Assembly (NCBI GenBank): GCA_027186245.1
Contig: CP114495.1
Location: forward strand, 8,486,501 to 8,550,500
Reading direction: 5' to 3'
Length of the DNA: 64,000 nucleotides
From: Coriaria nepalensis
Lineage: Eukaryota; Streptophyta; Magnoliopsida; Cucurbitales; Coriariaceae
The position numbers were made by a program, and so were the translations under genes. The notes under the pieces are model-generated. The model made no database searches. It saw nothing but the letters and a program-made list of their open reading frames with translations, and was not told where the DNA came from. Numbering within the stretch: position 1 is the stretch's first letter; every line of letters begins with the position of its first letter. Positions 10,765 through 23,100 of this stretch are shown one piece after another.

Positions 10765-12982
10765 CGATCTTTACTCGAAGATAACGCACTAAATTAATAC
10801 TTCGCTAAATTTATAAAATAATATTTTTTAAGAAACATATATAGGTCACATATATTATATAAATTAATAATTTTTTAATATATAATACTTATAATTCAAT
10901 CTTTAATTATTTTTTCTTAAAATCGACAACTTATATTTTATCTTTAACATTTCTTATATGTTACTTAAATTTTGGGAATTGTATCGCTTAAAGTATAGTG
11001 TTCCTTTTTTTTATATTTAATTAACTTTTAAATGAGCTTGATAAGTAATAAATTATTAATTTAGCGATAATTTAATATTTCATAAAATTAATAAATTTCA
11101 TTGGTTCTAACAGTATTAATTTATCAAGATTTTACTATGTGATATGATTGAAAATAATCAATCCATCATAGACATAGCGGCGTAGTAAAAAAAAAATTTC
11201 AAATTGATGTCAAAATTTACTCTAACAGTATGTTCACAAAGTCACACCTACAAGATAAAGAAAACATGAAGGGAAGGTAAGGGTTACTACCTACAAATCA
11301 CCTCTGATGCTAAAATAAGTAATATGGTTAAAGTAATCAGTCAATTGAATGATAGGAATTATGGCTCGTGAGTGTATACCCTTGACGCCTCATAGAGTAG
11401 GTATTTATAGAATTCACCTCATAGAATTTTCTTGAAGGAAAACTCTTGATTCGACAGAATCCACTAAAATCTCTCCTAATTTAAGGGCGGATTTATGATA
11501 TTATGGATAATGAGTCTGATTCTCTTTTATGAGGCAACCTTTGGTTCATCACATTTCAAATCTCTCGAACAATGCTTTTAGCGATCCTTGTGAGCTGATA
11601 AATGTTGGGCCTTGTGAGCAATATTGTCTAATCTCTGATCATAACCTAGACTCAAGTCTCTTCTAGGGCCGGAGTAAGAAAACTTTCTTTAGATATTGAA
11701 GACTATATATATATAGATAAATCAATAAGCATAAAAGAAATATTTTTTTTAAATGAATATTATTATTTTAGTACGAGGTTGTATCACCATACTAAAACTA
11801 TTTAATTACAATAATAGCAAGGTAAAATATATAATAATTCTTATTAACTTGTTACGTAAGAGAACGTTATAATATTAATTTATAACATATATATTTGATC
11901 TCTCCATATGTATATGTATGTAGATGTTGTTAGGACAAAAAATAATTTAGTTTCGAAACATAAATAAAAGTATAATTGCATCTAGAAACTTCTGAAAATA
12001 GTATTTACACCCAAAACAAAAATTCAAAAGTATAAGTTACTCCCATTTTCATCACTTCAAAAAATTAACCTCAAATTATATTACTTTTTATTTTTATATT
12101 TTTTAACTAACTAAATTATTTTAAATTAATTTTTATTTTTATATCTATTTACAACCACTTCCACCAAACCTTTTACTATGGCGGCTGAAAATAATCTAAA
12201 TTATAAAGTTAATATTTATTTTTAGAATTAAAAATAATAATAATAATAATAATGAAATTTCGTCTATATAGTTACCGTTTGAAGTTGGAATTTGGAATTT
12301 CTTGCAATTAATTCGTGGCCCCTTCAATGAGTTGTAATCCAAGTCATAAACTTCGGCCTTATTTGGTTGTGTGCCGCATCATCCCATGCCAAGTCATAAA
12401 TGTTTGGCATCATTTGCCGCACTTCGTAGGTTTTGCACTTTGGCCAAGTAATTGGAATTTTCTTACAAGACAAATATATTTACTGCGATTTCTCAACCTT
12501 TTTGCTTAAAAAATAACTGTTATTTTTTTGTCGTTATTCCAACTTCCATAAACTCTTTATACTCAAATTATTAGTTAAATTAGATCGTTATTTGAAATAC
12601 TTAAAACCCCTTACAAACAAGTTCAATTACATGCGTGTACATATATAAGAATTGAGCATTCAACTAAAAAATAATTGATAGATAACTCATCTAAATTTAT
12701 GTACTAAGCTTAATATATTTTATGTAATGGTGTTATTTTAATTTTATATTTAAATGTTTTTTTATATATAAATAATATAAAATACATACTTAATTTATTA
12801 ATTCATAGATCTAATTTTAATATAATATTAAATTTTAAATTTCATAAATAATAAATAAAATAACTCATCCTAAATGTCGGTAAAACAAAATAAGGATTAA
12901 TTCGAAGGTTTGACTCGAGTATCTAAAATTCAATATACACCAAAATTACTAAAGGGGTTGATGAAGATCGAGCTATAAGATC

Positions 12983-13016
<34 letters not shown>

Positions 13017-13357
13017 TAAAGCCTAGAATTAAAGAACCGCAGCCATTTTGATCTGGTTGGTTTATAAAGGCTAATAATGCTCACCCTTTTTCTTATATAT
13101 ATTTCCTTATTGACCATCAACAGTTAAAAGATGGATCCGTACGTGATTATAATATTATGTGTGAAGGTGATTGATTGATTACAAAGCAGCATTTTGACAA
13201 GTACATTAATATTATTTTATCTTCCTCAAGTCAATCTTTTTTTTTTTTTTTTTTTTTTCCTTTAATTAATCAGAATGGATTGTGCGTAAGTGGGTTGATG
13301 AATTAAAAGTTGGCCAGCTATAATCCATTTCCCTCGTCCTAATTATATTAACATTTC

Positions 13358-13618
13358 AGGTACGAAGGCGTCCACATACATCTAATCCTTTCGAGGTCAA
13401 CGTATATACTTCAACAGAAGCTGTCATTTTCCTAGCAAATAGTAAACTAACTAACTTGCTTGTTAGAAGAACAAGGGAGTACATTTCTAGATCACTTGAA
13501 CGGTTCTCTACTAGTTTTGCATGTACCAAATTGTGCTCCGGTTGTATCGACATGAAGCCTGATGATAATACCCATATCAGATATTGGTTACACAACGAAA
13601 TCATGGAGGTGAGTTCTT
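13358..13618 (+). pseudogene. Unrecognised exon-like open fragment
   Basis: On the plus strand an acceptor-like AACATTTCAG (to about 13359) opens into more than 80 sense codons. The frame passes a donor-like GAG/GTGAGT at about 13611 and stops at TAA soon after. The frame begins VRRRPHTSNPFEVNVYTSTE, has mixed amino-acid composition and includes four Cys and Trp, unlike the low-complexity frames around it. The segment is also less AT-rich than its flanks. No start codon or partner exon is visible nearby. I do not recognise the family. It is most likely one exon of a gene captured or left behind by transposon activity, or a rearranged gene remnant. Confidence 0.35.
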
Positions 13619-15182
13619 AAAGTCTAAGAATTCTCTTATTTATTAGACTAGTTATTTGAATTGGACTTTTTGTAAAATTTTAAGATCTTGATATTTTTAT
13701 TGAGAGTTGATAATTGATAATCCCGTGCCTATAAAGGGTTCAGAATGAAAATCATCAATAATGAATAATCATGACTTAAAATAACTAATTTGAAAAATAG
13801 ATTCTTGATAATTGAAATGGTACAAAGTGAAAATCATTTAAAATGAGTCTTAATGGGTATAGTATTATTGGGTACAATAAATATGCAGTTCATCAACAAG
13901 TTTATCAAATTAAAAAACATCAACTAGTTCAACAACATCAATAACATCTTTTTTATCAAAGATCTCTATTAAATCCATAACACCAGTTAAGGTGACCTCA
14001 CACCCGAAAACCAGCTATGCACACAAATAAGTGGAAGGATAGCATAGGGAGGAGGGTAGAGGGCAGAGAGGGGAGGACAAAGCATCGAGCTATGGCAGCA
14101 GGCTCTGGTCTTCCTCGGCACAGACATGCAGCAGCAATGGCACATGCCTACTTCTGCGAGCGCTTTTCTTCTTTTTAAGCGTCGGGCAGTAACAGATACC
14201 GATCACCCGATATATTGGATACCTGCAAAAACCAGTCGGATTGAGCATCCGATCCGACATACCAATCCAACCAGTTTTTTTAGGGTGATTATCCAATTCG
14301 TATTCTATCCTATCCGCCGGATCAGAGCGGATAGAATTGGATACGGATATATTGCTCAACCCTAACATAAAGTATAAGAGATTAAACCTAATTTAGGTTT
14401 GCTAGAGCAATTAAGAAAATGATAAAATATAAAAATTTATAGTGGTTTAGTGCAATGTGAGTTATCTTTACTTTTCATTGTAGATTATTCACTAAATCAA
14501 AAATAATATACAAATTTACAATAGTTTTTCACACTCGAGTTGCTCTCGGTTTCTCTTTAAGGAAAAATGATCACAAAACCCTAGTCGGCTACTAACACCT
14601 TTATATACTAGGCAACATAAAGATCCAGTCAGCCGATTGATCATGCCAATACAACATACCAAAAATTTACTTATGGCAAGCTAAGTAGTTCACTAGCTCT
14701 CATCTTCCTAGAAATAATAGACACTATCGAACAGGCATCCCTTATGTGATCTCTCTAATGGTTCTATCTCATGTGTTATGTATTCTTGCATGTAACACCT
14801 CTTACCATAGAGTTGGTTTGCTAACTCATTTGAAACTGTAATTTGAGTAACTTGTAATCTGATCAGAATATTCCATTGGCACACTACAATCAATTCAAAA
14901 GTACCTAATCTGATATTTATTTTTATTTTTATTTTCTTAGATAGGTTCTTTTATAACTAACTAATGAATGACGATACTCTTAGTTTTATTATATCGACGG
15001 AAACAATATCGGATGAGATCTTAGGCACTAAAAAAAAAAAAAAAATTCACAGTCAATGTAAAACACTGCTGCAATACGCTTTGCCGCCGAAGGTTTGTGA
15101 GATAACGCTCAAATTGGGTAATATGCACGTGCCCATGAACAGATATTACATAAGATTAGCTTTACTTGATCCATTTTTTGTC
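13619..15182. other. Repeat-rich intergenic stretch
   Basis: No gene seen. The block at about 14185-14365 is dense in GATCCGATCC and GGATACC-like text and ends GCTCAACCCTA. That ending is the reverse of TAGGGTTGAGC and resembles hAT-type element termini. I could not find the matching other end. Confidence 0.35.
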
Positions 15183-16005
15183 GTTTATTTTACTTTTGAT
15201 CAGAAACGATTCCGTTTCATGCTGTATATATATATCAGGCCAAAAGATCGTGGAACAGGTGCTCGATCTTGATTCTTGCATGAATGATAAATCAAATGTT
15301 TCATATCAGAAAGGAAGACAGAAAATCTTGAGCAATCAAATTGGTAGGTGGGGAAATAATACTTCTGGATGAAAAGGAAAGTGGCCAAAAATAATTAGCT
15401 GGCATTATATGGTAAAGGAAATTAATTTGCATTATAGGACAAGATCGATCGGCCCTGAGATTCGTTGGTTGATGAATTGCAATCACCATGTAATAAGAAA
15501 ATTTTCTAATAACTTTGTCTGAAACATGTGATGTTCTAGAGTTATGTAATATCGAATAACTTTGTCTAATTACCTTTTGATGAACTCTTCACAAGTTGGA
15601 ATAAGTTCACTAAATAGTCTTTTTGTATTATTAAAGACAATTTTTATCATAGTAAATTTATATCAATTCGTCCAATCTCTAACTTGAGAAATGCTAATCC
15701 CGATTGGAATTCATCAACCAACGAAACTCGGGGCCGATCTTGTCCTATAATGCAAATTTTCCTTTAGCATATAATGACAGCTAATTAACTTTGGCCTCTT
15801 TCCATTTCATCCAAAAATATTATTTCCCTACGTACCAATTTTGATTGCTCAAGATTTCCTGTCTCCTTTTTTGATCTGAAATGTGGATCTATCATTCACG
15901 CAAGATCGATCCATCGATCGAGCACCGGTTCCATGATCTTTTGGCCTGATATGTATAGCATGAAATGGTAGAGTTTCTGGCCAGAAGTAGAAATAAAGTA
16001 AAATA
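15183..16005. repeat. Long imperfect inverted repeat (foldback), arms about 300 bp
   Basis: The left arm, about 15183-15489, and the right arm, about 15695-16005, are reverse complements over nearly their whole length with scattered mismatches and small gaps. They are separated by about 205 bp. Matching anchors: ATATATCAGGCCAAAAGATC (left) with GATCTTTTGGCCTGATATG (right); GGACAAGATCGATCGGCC with GGCCGATCTTGTCC; CGTTGGTTGATGAATT with AATTCATCAACCAACG. Transcription through it would give a long hairpin. It could be a young inverted duplication of the kind that yields siRNAs or a new MIRNA, or a foldback transposon. I saw no third copy in the window. Confidence 0.85.
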
Positions 16006-18036
16006 AGGGGCGAAATATAATTTAGAGACAAAATATGAATAAAATTATAATTTATATTCATAAACTTTTGAAAGTATGATTTACATTCAAAATATTTCAA
16101 AATTATAAGTTACACTCAATTTTATTATTTTCTTCAAAAACTAACCCAAGTTTAAATAATTCTATTTTTATCCTTAAATTTGATTTTTTTAATCTTTTAA
16201 CCTACTTCATAATTTACTATTATCTCGAATGTAACACCTTTATAAGAGGTGATAGTGCCTTAAATATGACTTCACCTCCTTTTACATGAATGGTATTCAG
16301 ATAGCCCATCTAAATCCCTATTAGGCGGCGTACTCTATAAAGGTCTAAACATCATCCCTTAAATTTGATATTGATGGCAAAATCTAAGAGGATCCTTCTT
16401 TTAGATGATGTAGGTACTCCTGAGATCTTGTAATAGATGTCACATGTGACATGTTATATCCTTGCGCTATTCCAACTTTTGAACTTCAAGAGGTACAAAA
16501 AATTATAATCACATATCCTCAAAAAGTATTAGCCCGAGATAATAGTGAGTGACTACCCAAACAACGAAAGAATGATTTGAAGAAGTCTTGAGTACGTACG
16601 CTATGTTTAAAGCTAATACTCTTTTCTCAAAATTTACCCTTTTACAAAAAGTGCGTGGAAAGTGGCGTATTGGTGTTTTTTTTTTTTTTTTGTATGCCAT
16701 CTTTCAATCAATCTTTTGTTGATTGGAAACTAAAGCAATTATATATATATATATACAAGTAAAGAAAGGTACATGGTGGTGCTGGTAGCTTGGTTAAGCA
16801 CCACATTTGTCATCGACGATAACTCAAAAAAGAGTCATCCAAAAAGGATTAAATCATTTGAAGAGCACTAATATGCTCTATTATGATTAAGACTACTAAA
16901 ATATTTATTATTTAGTATTGACTAATGAGCATTCAACTCTTTTAAAAATATTATGCAACTCCAATTGTAAGAGTGAATGGATTTTTAACGAGATTATTTA
17001 TGTTTCTAAAACACTTAAAAAGGAACTTTTATACTTTATTTTTAGTGTCAAAAAATCACTGTATTTTTCTTAAATGTATCGAAATTTTTTTTTAATCTTT
17101 TTCTTCAAAAAAGACTAAGATTAAATAATATATTTTAATGGAGAAATTCGAAAAAAGAAAATAATTAAGATTAAATATCAAGGTTTTATAATTTTTTTAA
17201 AATTATATTTTTAGTCTTTATATAATTTAATTTTTATATTCCATATATAATCTCCAATTAATTTTTTATTTCTTATATTTTATTAAAATTGGATTTTTTT
17301 TAATCTCTCAATCATTTTTTCAACAAATTGACTAATTATATAATTAAATATGTCACGTCATTAAAAAATATTTATTATAACTTCTCTTATTTTATTTCAT
17401 ACTCTAAGTTTTATATATTTTTTTTAATGAAATTTATGATAAAATAAAAATAAAATATGTCAGGTTCTTCACGAGGACCTGATTAGATTGATTCAATTTT
17501 TCATAAAAAATAAAACTAATCGATATTATTATTTCTTCCAAAAAATTGGATTTCATTGATATGTTGTGGTCGAGATATGTTGTGGTCTTCCTTTTTTTTT
17601 AATTTTTTTATTTAAGATATTGTTCAAAAAGAGGTCACAAAAGAGCTGGATCGTTTAAATCATGCTATTTACAAAAATTAGATCCGAGAGAAATCAAATC
17701 AAATTTTATTTTTATATTTATCTCAGTGTCTTTTTAATTGTAATTTTTTATAATTAAAAAAATTCATATATAATTTTTAAATTTTTTTAAAAAAAATTTC
17801 TGGCGCAAAAAATATTTTTTTCCTATACACTCTCGTCTCTCTTCCCTCACTTATTTTTAATCTATTATATTATTCTAAATTTATTATTATTTTTGTTCTG
17901 GGCTTCTTCCAGCCAGAAAGTCCATAACTATATATACATAAGGCCCAAATGAGCCCATATTACCTTTAAAAAGGCCATATTTTTTTAATGCTCACGAATC
18001 ACAAATCCGCCTACCTATAAGGATTTTGGTTTTACA

Positions 18037-18071
<35 letters not shown>

Positions 18072-20003
18072 TACCTATAAGAAAAAGCTCCACCTCAAAG
18101 CAGAATAAAAAAGAGTTAACAAGAGTAAGATGAAAGAAATAAATAAATATAAATAACAATAATAATAAATAAAAGAAAATGGCATGCTAATTTAATAAAC
18201 GTGAATTCGAATTTATACTACTACATAAACATGTGACTTTAATTATTTAATATATAATATGATTTAATTTTTACGAAAAATTATGTTAAATGAATCGTAT
18301 TAATATTTTATTTGTACACCATATGAATTTCTGACTCATGTGCAGCAGCCATAGTAATTAATACATAGACAGAAGTGATATTATGGGACAAGGAGTAGGG
18401 GCTTATTCTGTTTCAGGGGGCTCGCTCAACGGCCTTACTTACCATTCAATGCTCAATTTACTGCGTCTGCAACGTTACAATTTTTAAAAATTTGAGGAAA
18501 TCGATGGACAAAAATTTTAAGGTATTTTACTGTTTACATTTATAACTGAAAAAATTTATGTATGGTTATTGTTATATTACATCATTGATTGTTGTTATAT
18601 ATATAATCCAATCATATATATAAATTAGGGTTAAGATTTATGTTCTGTGAGGTGTTAGTCGACCGTTGCCTTTCCATTCATTTTGTAGGAAGTCCTATTT
18701 ATTGCAAAAAGGATTTTTATAGGAATTATATTCTCTGCAAATTTGAATAAATTACCAACCTATTTGAGAAAACAATGAAATTATGCTCCCAGTATTTTGA
18801 GGGATGTCAACTCTTTAAAAGGTAAGCTTTTCTAAATGGAATATTGAGTGTATTTATATACTTTTTATAAATATTTTATGATTCTATTAACGGACTTTCG
18901 GGTGTTTATTATTTTATATATCCTCTTATTTTGTATTTACTTATTGAAATGATTACTTTATTTTAAATATATAAGAATGATGAATTGTTTAAACATGTTG
19001 TTTAGAAAATTGTTTCAAAATTTTTAAAATATTGGAAGAAATTTTTTTTTTTATATAATTTTACTTTTATATTAAATCGTAGGGTTAAGTTACAAAATTT
19101 AAAAAATACTATTATATTTATGAGTCAACATATAAATATTAATTATTTTTTCACTATTACTAATAGTACTAAACCGTTATATGAAGTGTAGTTTTTATGA
19201 TAATAAGTACAACTACTTGTAGCAACAGACACAAGAATAAGAGATTCGACGCAAGAAGAAGAGTTAGAATTTTGTTAGCGGTTCCAATTCCAGTTTCACT
19301 ACGATGGAACTTCAGAAATATCTCGAAACCAATTTCTCATTTTTTTGATTATTAGGCAAATAATTCAGAATCTTTATGCTTTTTGAATTGATGGAAGAAA
19401 AGCTTTATATAATTTTCTATACTAGCATGACTTGTATGAGATGTCTTAATTGTTCTCATCTCAACGGTTTATTTCAAATCAACATTCATCATAGGTGAAA
19501 AAGTTATTGAAAATAGGAGGACTTCATTACAGCTGGAATTAGTTGAAACATTATTATGCAGAAGAGATTAGGAGCATGTAGCTCATCAAGATCAACGTAC
19601 AACTCATAATGAAGACTTGGTTCAATATTTTCAGAATATGTTCTTAAATGATGAAACTTTTGAAATGGAAAGTGGTTATGTAGTCTACTAATGACCAACC
19701 ACCATTAATAAATAAATAATATATAACATATAATAGATTATAGTTTATTAACGAATTTTTATTATTTATTTATTCTTTTTTATTTATGATTTCATTTTAA
19801 GATCTATTTTTTCTTTCTTAAAGATAAGAGATTTTTTTTACGAAATCATGATAGTTGTATCACAATAATTTAATAATTTATATATTATTTATTAATACAT
19901 AATAAAAAATTTATTTAATCAAAAGTATTTATTTATTTTTATTTTTATATAAAAATGGTCGGACTGGCCCATTTTAGGCTCAGCCCGACCTGTTTTGACA
20001 ATT
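16006..20003. other. AT-rich gene desert
   Basis: No gene supported. It contains retroelement-like text at about 16220-16500, long AT-rich runs, a T run of about 28 bases near 18039-18065, and a block at about 17450-17700 with repeated TTCNTCACGAGGA/GATTGATTC motifs that recurs at 24350-25080. The end, about 19955-20003, reads like the terminus of a hAT-type element (GGGCTGAGCC and TTTTGACAATTCTA). Confidence 0.45.
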
Positions 20004-20132
20004 CTATATAGAGGAAGTAAAGACTATTTGGCCTTCCATGAGATCACCAAGTCTAAAATTGACTTGAAATTGTGCAGGAAAGTAAGAAACATTTACCTGG
20101 TTGAATTTTCCATCAGATCTTTCTTTTTCCAT
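20004..20132 (-). CDS. Doubtful 42-codon small ORF
   Basis: A minus-strand ATG at 20132 opens MEKERSDGKFNQ and runs to a TAG at 20004. A donor-like CAG/GTAAAT lies inside, so the first 12 codons could instead be a first exon. The upstream minus-strand sequence (20133-20280) looks like a 5' UTR (pyrimidine-rich, moderate GC). I do not recognise the product and cannot rule out chance or a gene relic. Confidence 0.15.
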   Translation of the reverse strand: MEKERSDGKFNQVNVSYFPAQFQVNFRLGDLMEGQIVFTSSI

Positions 20133-23100
20133 CGCAATGACCCCTTTTTTGTTGAAATTAGCACATCAGAGTTGGATTCATACACTATTTTGGAAGCTCT
20201 TTTGCCAAGGACTTCGTTATACCGCAAGAAACAGAGAACCCAACGATCAAACTAAGCACAAGGGAAAAAAATGGAGAAGGGTCATTTTCACGTTTTTGTC
20301 AGAGAGTTCTAGAAGAGAACCTAATAATTCATATCATTTTTTGTCATTTTTGCCTTTGCAAGTTTTAAAAATAGAGAAAATTGGATTAGAAATTAGTAAA
20401 TGAGCATGTCAAAATTGAATTGGAGAAGTGTATGTTCTATTCATTTGAAGGCGAAAGAAAAAAAATTAGAGAGTGAGTCTTGTCGTCTATCTGAGCGAAA
20501 GAGAAAAAAGAAGAGGAAAGAGAAATAACGTGCTTTGCCAATTCGTATTCATCTTCCATATAAAAATGATATACAATATTCTCTCTTTCCCTTCCACTTT
20601 AGAGGTGGCAATCATATAGTTCATTGGATAAAAATAGGCGACTAAGATTTACGAACATAGATAGATAAAGATGAGATTATATATGGATGGAATCCGCTCC
20701 CAGGTGTTTCCTCTACATTGCATGTTATATTGTTTTCATTTTTATAAGAAGGTTAATTATGTAATGGATTCGTTTGCTAATTGTAATCGTCAGATTTTAT
20801 AACTTATTTTGATTTTTTAGTTGTTGTTAATGTCAAAATCCATCCAATAGTACACGCTCTAAGGCCTTCAACCTACAAAAGAGAAAAACATAGAAGAAAT
20901 ATTAGAGTTATGACGAACAAATCTCTTATGATGCTTAAGTTAGAAAACTTACCGAGTCCATAATTTTCTTGATATAATTGGAATTACTAAGAGCATACCT
21001 TTTTACGTTGCGTATACATGTATTTATAGGACATTAACGTGTAAAACCCTAATGAAATGTTCCTTAATTATTTAGGTCATCGTTAATAACCCTCCAACAG
21101 CGGTAGGTTTGTTTATAGCTCTTTCAACTTCTTCTTTTTTTGGGTATTCTTTTTTACTTTTAACGAATTTCTTTTTTAGTAAATATATTTTTCATTATTT
21201 TCTATCTAATGATCAAATCAAAAGTAGAGTGAGCAAGAAGAACACTACCCGAGAATTAAAAAAAAAAAAAAAAAAGAGTAAAATTGTAATCTCAATGTAT
21301 TTATATAATCTGTAGGATTTTATTCTATTTTATTTGTGAAACTTAATCCATTATTCTTCAAGTGAAACAATGACAAAAGATTGATTTTAATATAATTATA
21401 AAATAAAAATTAACAGTAGAAGAGTTATTAGTCAGCTTTCACACATCCGAATGTTAAAGCCAATTCCTCTTCTATGGAGTCAGAGAACTGGACATGCAAA
21501 ACAAAAATAATCAATAAAGTCAATGTCATTAGATGATCATATGATTATAATTTTATAGATGCTTGTCTTACATCATTTTTCCGATCATACATACAGTTAA
21601 TATAATCAATCAATAAGACGAGCATTCACTTAACAGCTCATACAAGATATAGCATATGGATTCAAATCTTCACGACTACGTGAATCTACAGTAAATTATT
21701 ATATATGTGATGTATCTTATTAATTATCATATATGATTATAATTTTATATTACTTAGAGGAACTTTTTTTATGGATCTTCAATCACGTGACCTATAATTT
21801 TATTTTTTTTATTTTTTGGATACACCCACTATCATGAGTTCATAACCCCACATGGCCAACACAATCAACTCCCATGTAATTATCACTAACCATGAGCAAA
21901 TATATGTCAATGATGTCATGTATGACTCTTAATACCATCCCTTATAATTAATTTAGCATTATGAGAACCCAACCTTAATCTACAAAAGAAGAAAACTTCA
22001 TATACAAATTACAATACGGTTTGAGCCATTTGTAGACAAATGTAATTATTGTTGTGATTTGGAGTCTTGTATTTGTATTTCTATATCATTGATCAATCAA
22101 TGTAGAGATATTTGACTATTTTCTTTCTTTTATAAATGAGATAGGGATTGAGAAAGAGACACGATACGAACTCAAACATCTCTTGCCACAACCTTCACAA
22201 CTAATACTGTTACCATTATTTCTTGCCTAATACTGTTTATAAGAATGATTCTTTTTGGATTATATCAAGCCATATTAATATTTAATAGGAAAAACAATTT
22301 TTTTTTACGTGCCTGATCTTAACAGTTAGAATCTTACATTCCATGAGCAGAGCTAGCTCTCATATATTAGAAGATTTACTTAGCTACATATTTTATATAA
22401 GAATTAAAAATTTAAAAAAATAATTAAGGACCCTCATAAATTTTGGAACCCTAAATGATTGCATAGTTTTCCTAGGACTAGAGCTGCCCCTGTTCATGAT
22501 AAGTAGGCTAAATGATTGCCTATCTAAAGGTCTTTTGGGAGCAAAGATTTAGGATTAAAATGCATTATAGTATTTTAAAACACCTTCAAAAGATAAAAAT
22601 GTGCCTTAATTTTCAGTAATTAAGCAATATTTGAAGTGTGAATAGGGTAGAATGTTAATTAATAATGAGAACATGTCGCACCTTTTTTATGAGAGGAAAT
22701 GGAAAGATGTCTCAATTTCTTTCTTAAGCTAATCGGGTTATGGGATTAAGTTATTATTTGAGTTGTTAATATTAATTTTTTTAATTAATTAATTTTAAAA
22801 CGAATATTTAAATTCTTACCAGAAGTCTAATTATGCATGTCTAGGACTAATTGTAATATATATCTTGCATTTATCATAAAAGTATGTTCGTGTAGATACA
22901 AAATTACACCATAAATACACATATCATATATACTCGAAGAATTAGTTCTCTGACTAGGCAAAATAGAGAATAACCCATTCCTTCTCAATATCCTGAATTT
23001 AATATTATTTTGAATGATTTTTAGGACTATTATTACATTATTACTACGAAGGACTTTTACATTTAGTATTCGTTCTCAACATGTACTTAAAAGAAGAGAA

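Larger units (their letters stand above)
9921..13357. other. Gene desert, AT-rich repeats
   Basis: After the CLE promoter (to about 10.1 kb) I see no gene. It contains a 37 bp tandem duplication at 10691-10764, retroelement-like text at about 11230-11700, an AAT microsatellite near 12235-12255, and an A run of about 30 bases near 12985-13014. A segment at 11930-12130 resembles one at 16000-16180 (motif TATAAGTTAC followed by a T-rich run) and is probably a copy of the same AT-rich repeat. Confidence 0.5.

Noticed and set aside
14090..14368. Overlapping frames of 79-92 codons on both strands
   Set aside because: They come from an imperfectly palindromic GATCCGATCC-rich repeat, not from a gene.
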